Of a stretch of DNA of 64,000 nucleotides, positions 63,827-64,000 are shown piece by piece. Source of the DNA: Fervidobacterium thailandense (lineage in GTDB: Bacteria > Thermotogota > Thermotogae > Thermotogales > Fervidobacteriaceae); the NCBI RefSeq assembly GCF_001719065.1, contig NZ_LWAF01000005.1, positions 83,948 through 147,947 of the forward strand. Direction: 5' to 3'. The notes below the pieces were generated by a model that saw nothing but the letters and a program-made list of their open reading frames with translations, did no database searches and was not told where the DNA came from. A program made the position numbers and the translations under genes. The stretch's first letter is position 1. Every line of letters begins with the position of its first letter.

Positions 63827-63911
63827 GTGGACACGCAGAAGGAAATCGACCGAGACCGGTCATTGAAAAACGAATAGCAGCCACCGCACGCAGGATTGAA
63901 CCTGACAAGTT

Positions 63912-64000
<89 letters not shown>

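Overview
The window looks like chromosome of a thermophilic member of the Thermotogota, most likely a Fervidobacterium-like species. Supporting signs are the Thermotoga-type short tRNase Z, the DHH-CBS-tRNA nucleotidyltransferase fusion, a large SRP RNA with an Alu-type half, PPi-type phosphofructokinase, archaeal-type PEP carboxylase, frequent TTG/GTG starts behind strong GGAGG sites, and the first bases of a 16S rRNA gene at the right edge. The genus is inferred; only 89 bases of 16S are present.

Bases 1-24200 are dense, mostly rightward core genes. They begin with the end of a polyamine-type binding protein, then PPi-phosphofructokinase, a GH13 enzyme, a methyltransferase and the leftward SRP RNA. 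A long run follows: folate cyclodeaminase-like protein, tgt, an outer-membrane-like protein, pyrR, glmM, a SufT-like protein, prmC, rplI, rnz, a phosphoesterase, the tRNA nucleotidyltransferase fusion, PBP2, a thioredoxin-like protein, a ferritin-like protein, trpS, mscS, lepA, pepF and acpP. Several genes overlap by 1-29 bases, so long operons are likely.

Bases 24200-35400 are accessory and partly decayed. Two leftward sugar genes (wecB and a formyltransferase) face a graveyard holding a frameshifted hexapeptide acyltransferase, a broken lipoprotein gene, a TnpB fragment, an intact IS481-like transposase and a truncated IS256-type transposase. Inside it sits the most unusual feature: three tandem leftward genes for AAA-ATPase-like/PD-(D/E)XK nuclease proteins that are mosaics of one another. 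Long near-identical blocks alternate with two variable segments, and the three genes carry different combinations of them.

Bases 35400-47100 form a flagellin island: three flagellin genes, one carrying a large Thr/Ser/Val-rich insert, interleaved with two very large glycosyltransferases, one of which joins TPR, GT4, methyltransferase and GT2 modules. A clear sigma-28 promoter precedes only the first flagellin. Bases 47100-54200 hold a MetH-activation-domain-like protein and sensing/signalling genes: a double periplasmic binding protein, an S41-like membrane-anchored protein, a PAS-PP2C phosphatase split by a -1 frameshift, and a seven-helix receptor joined to a chemotaxis signalling domain. 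A possible small RNA lies between the last two.

Bases 54200-63300 are central metabolism: class II fructose-bisphosphate aldolase, acetate kinase, the pyrC-K-D-F-E operon with a leader showing a strong promoter, a PyrR-type RNA loop and an intrinsic terminator (PyrR itself is encoded 50 kb away), a Sir2 deacetylase and, leftward, archaeal-type PEP carboxylase. The right edge carries two tandem consensus promoters and the start of 16S rRNA. No tRNA gene or CRISPR array was seen.
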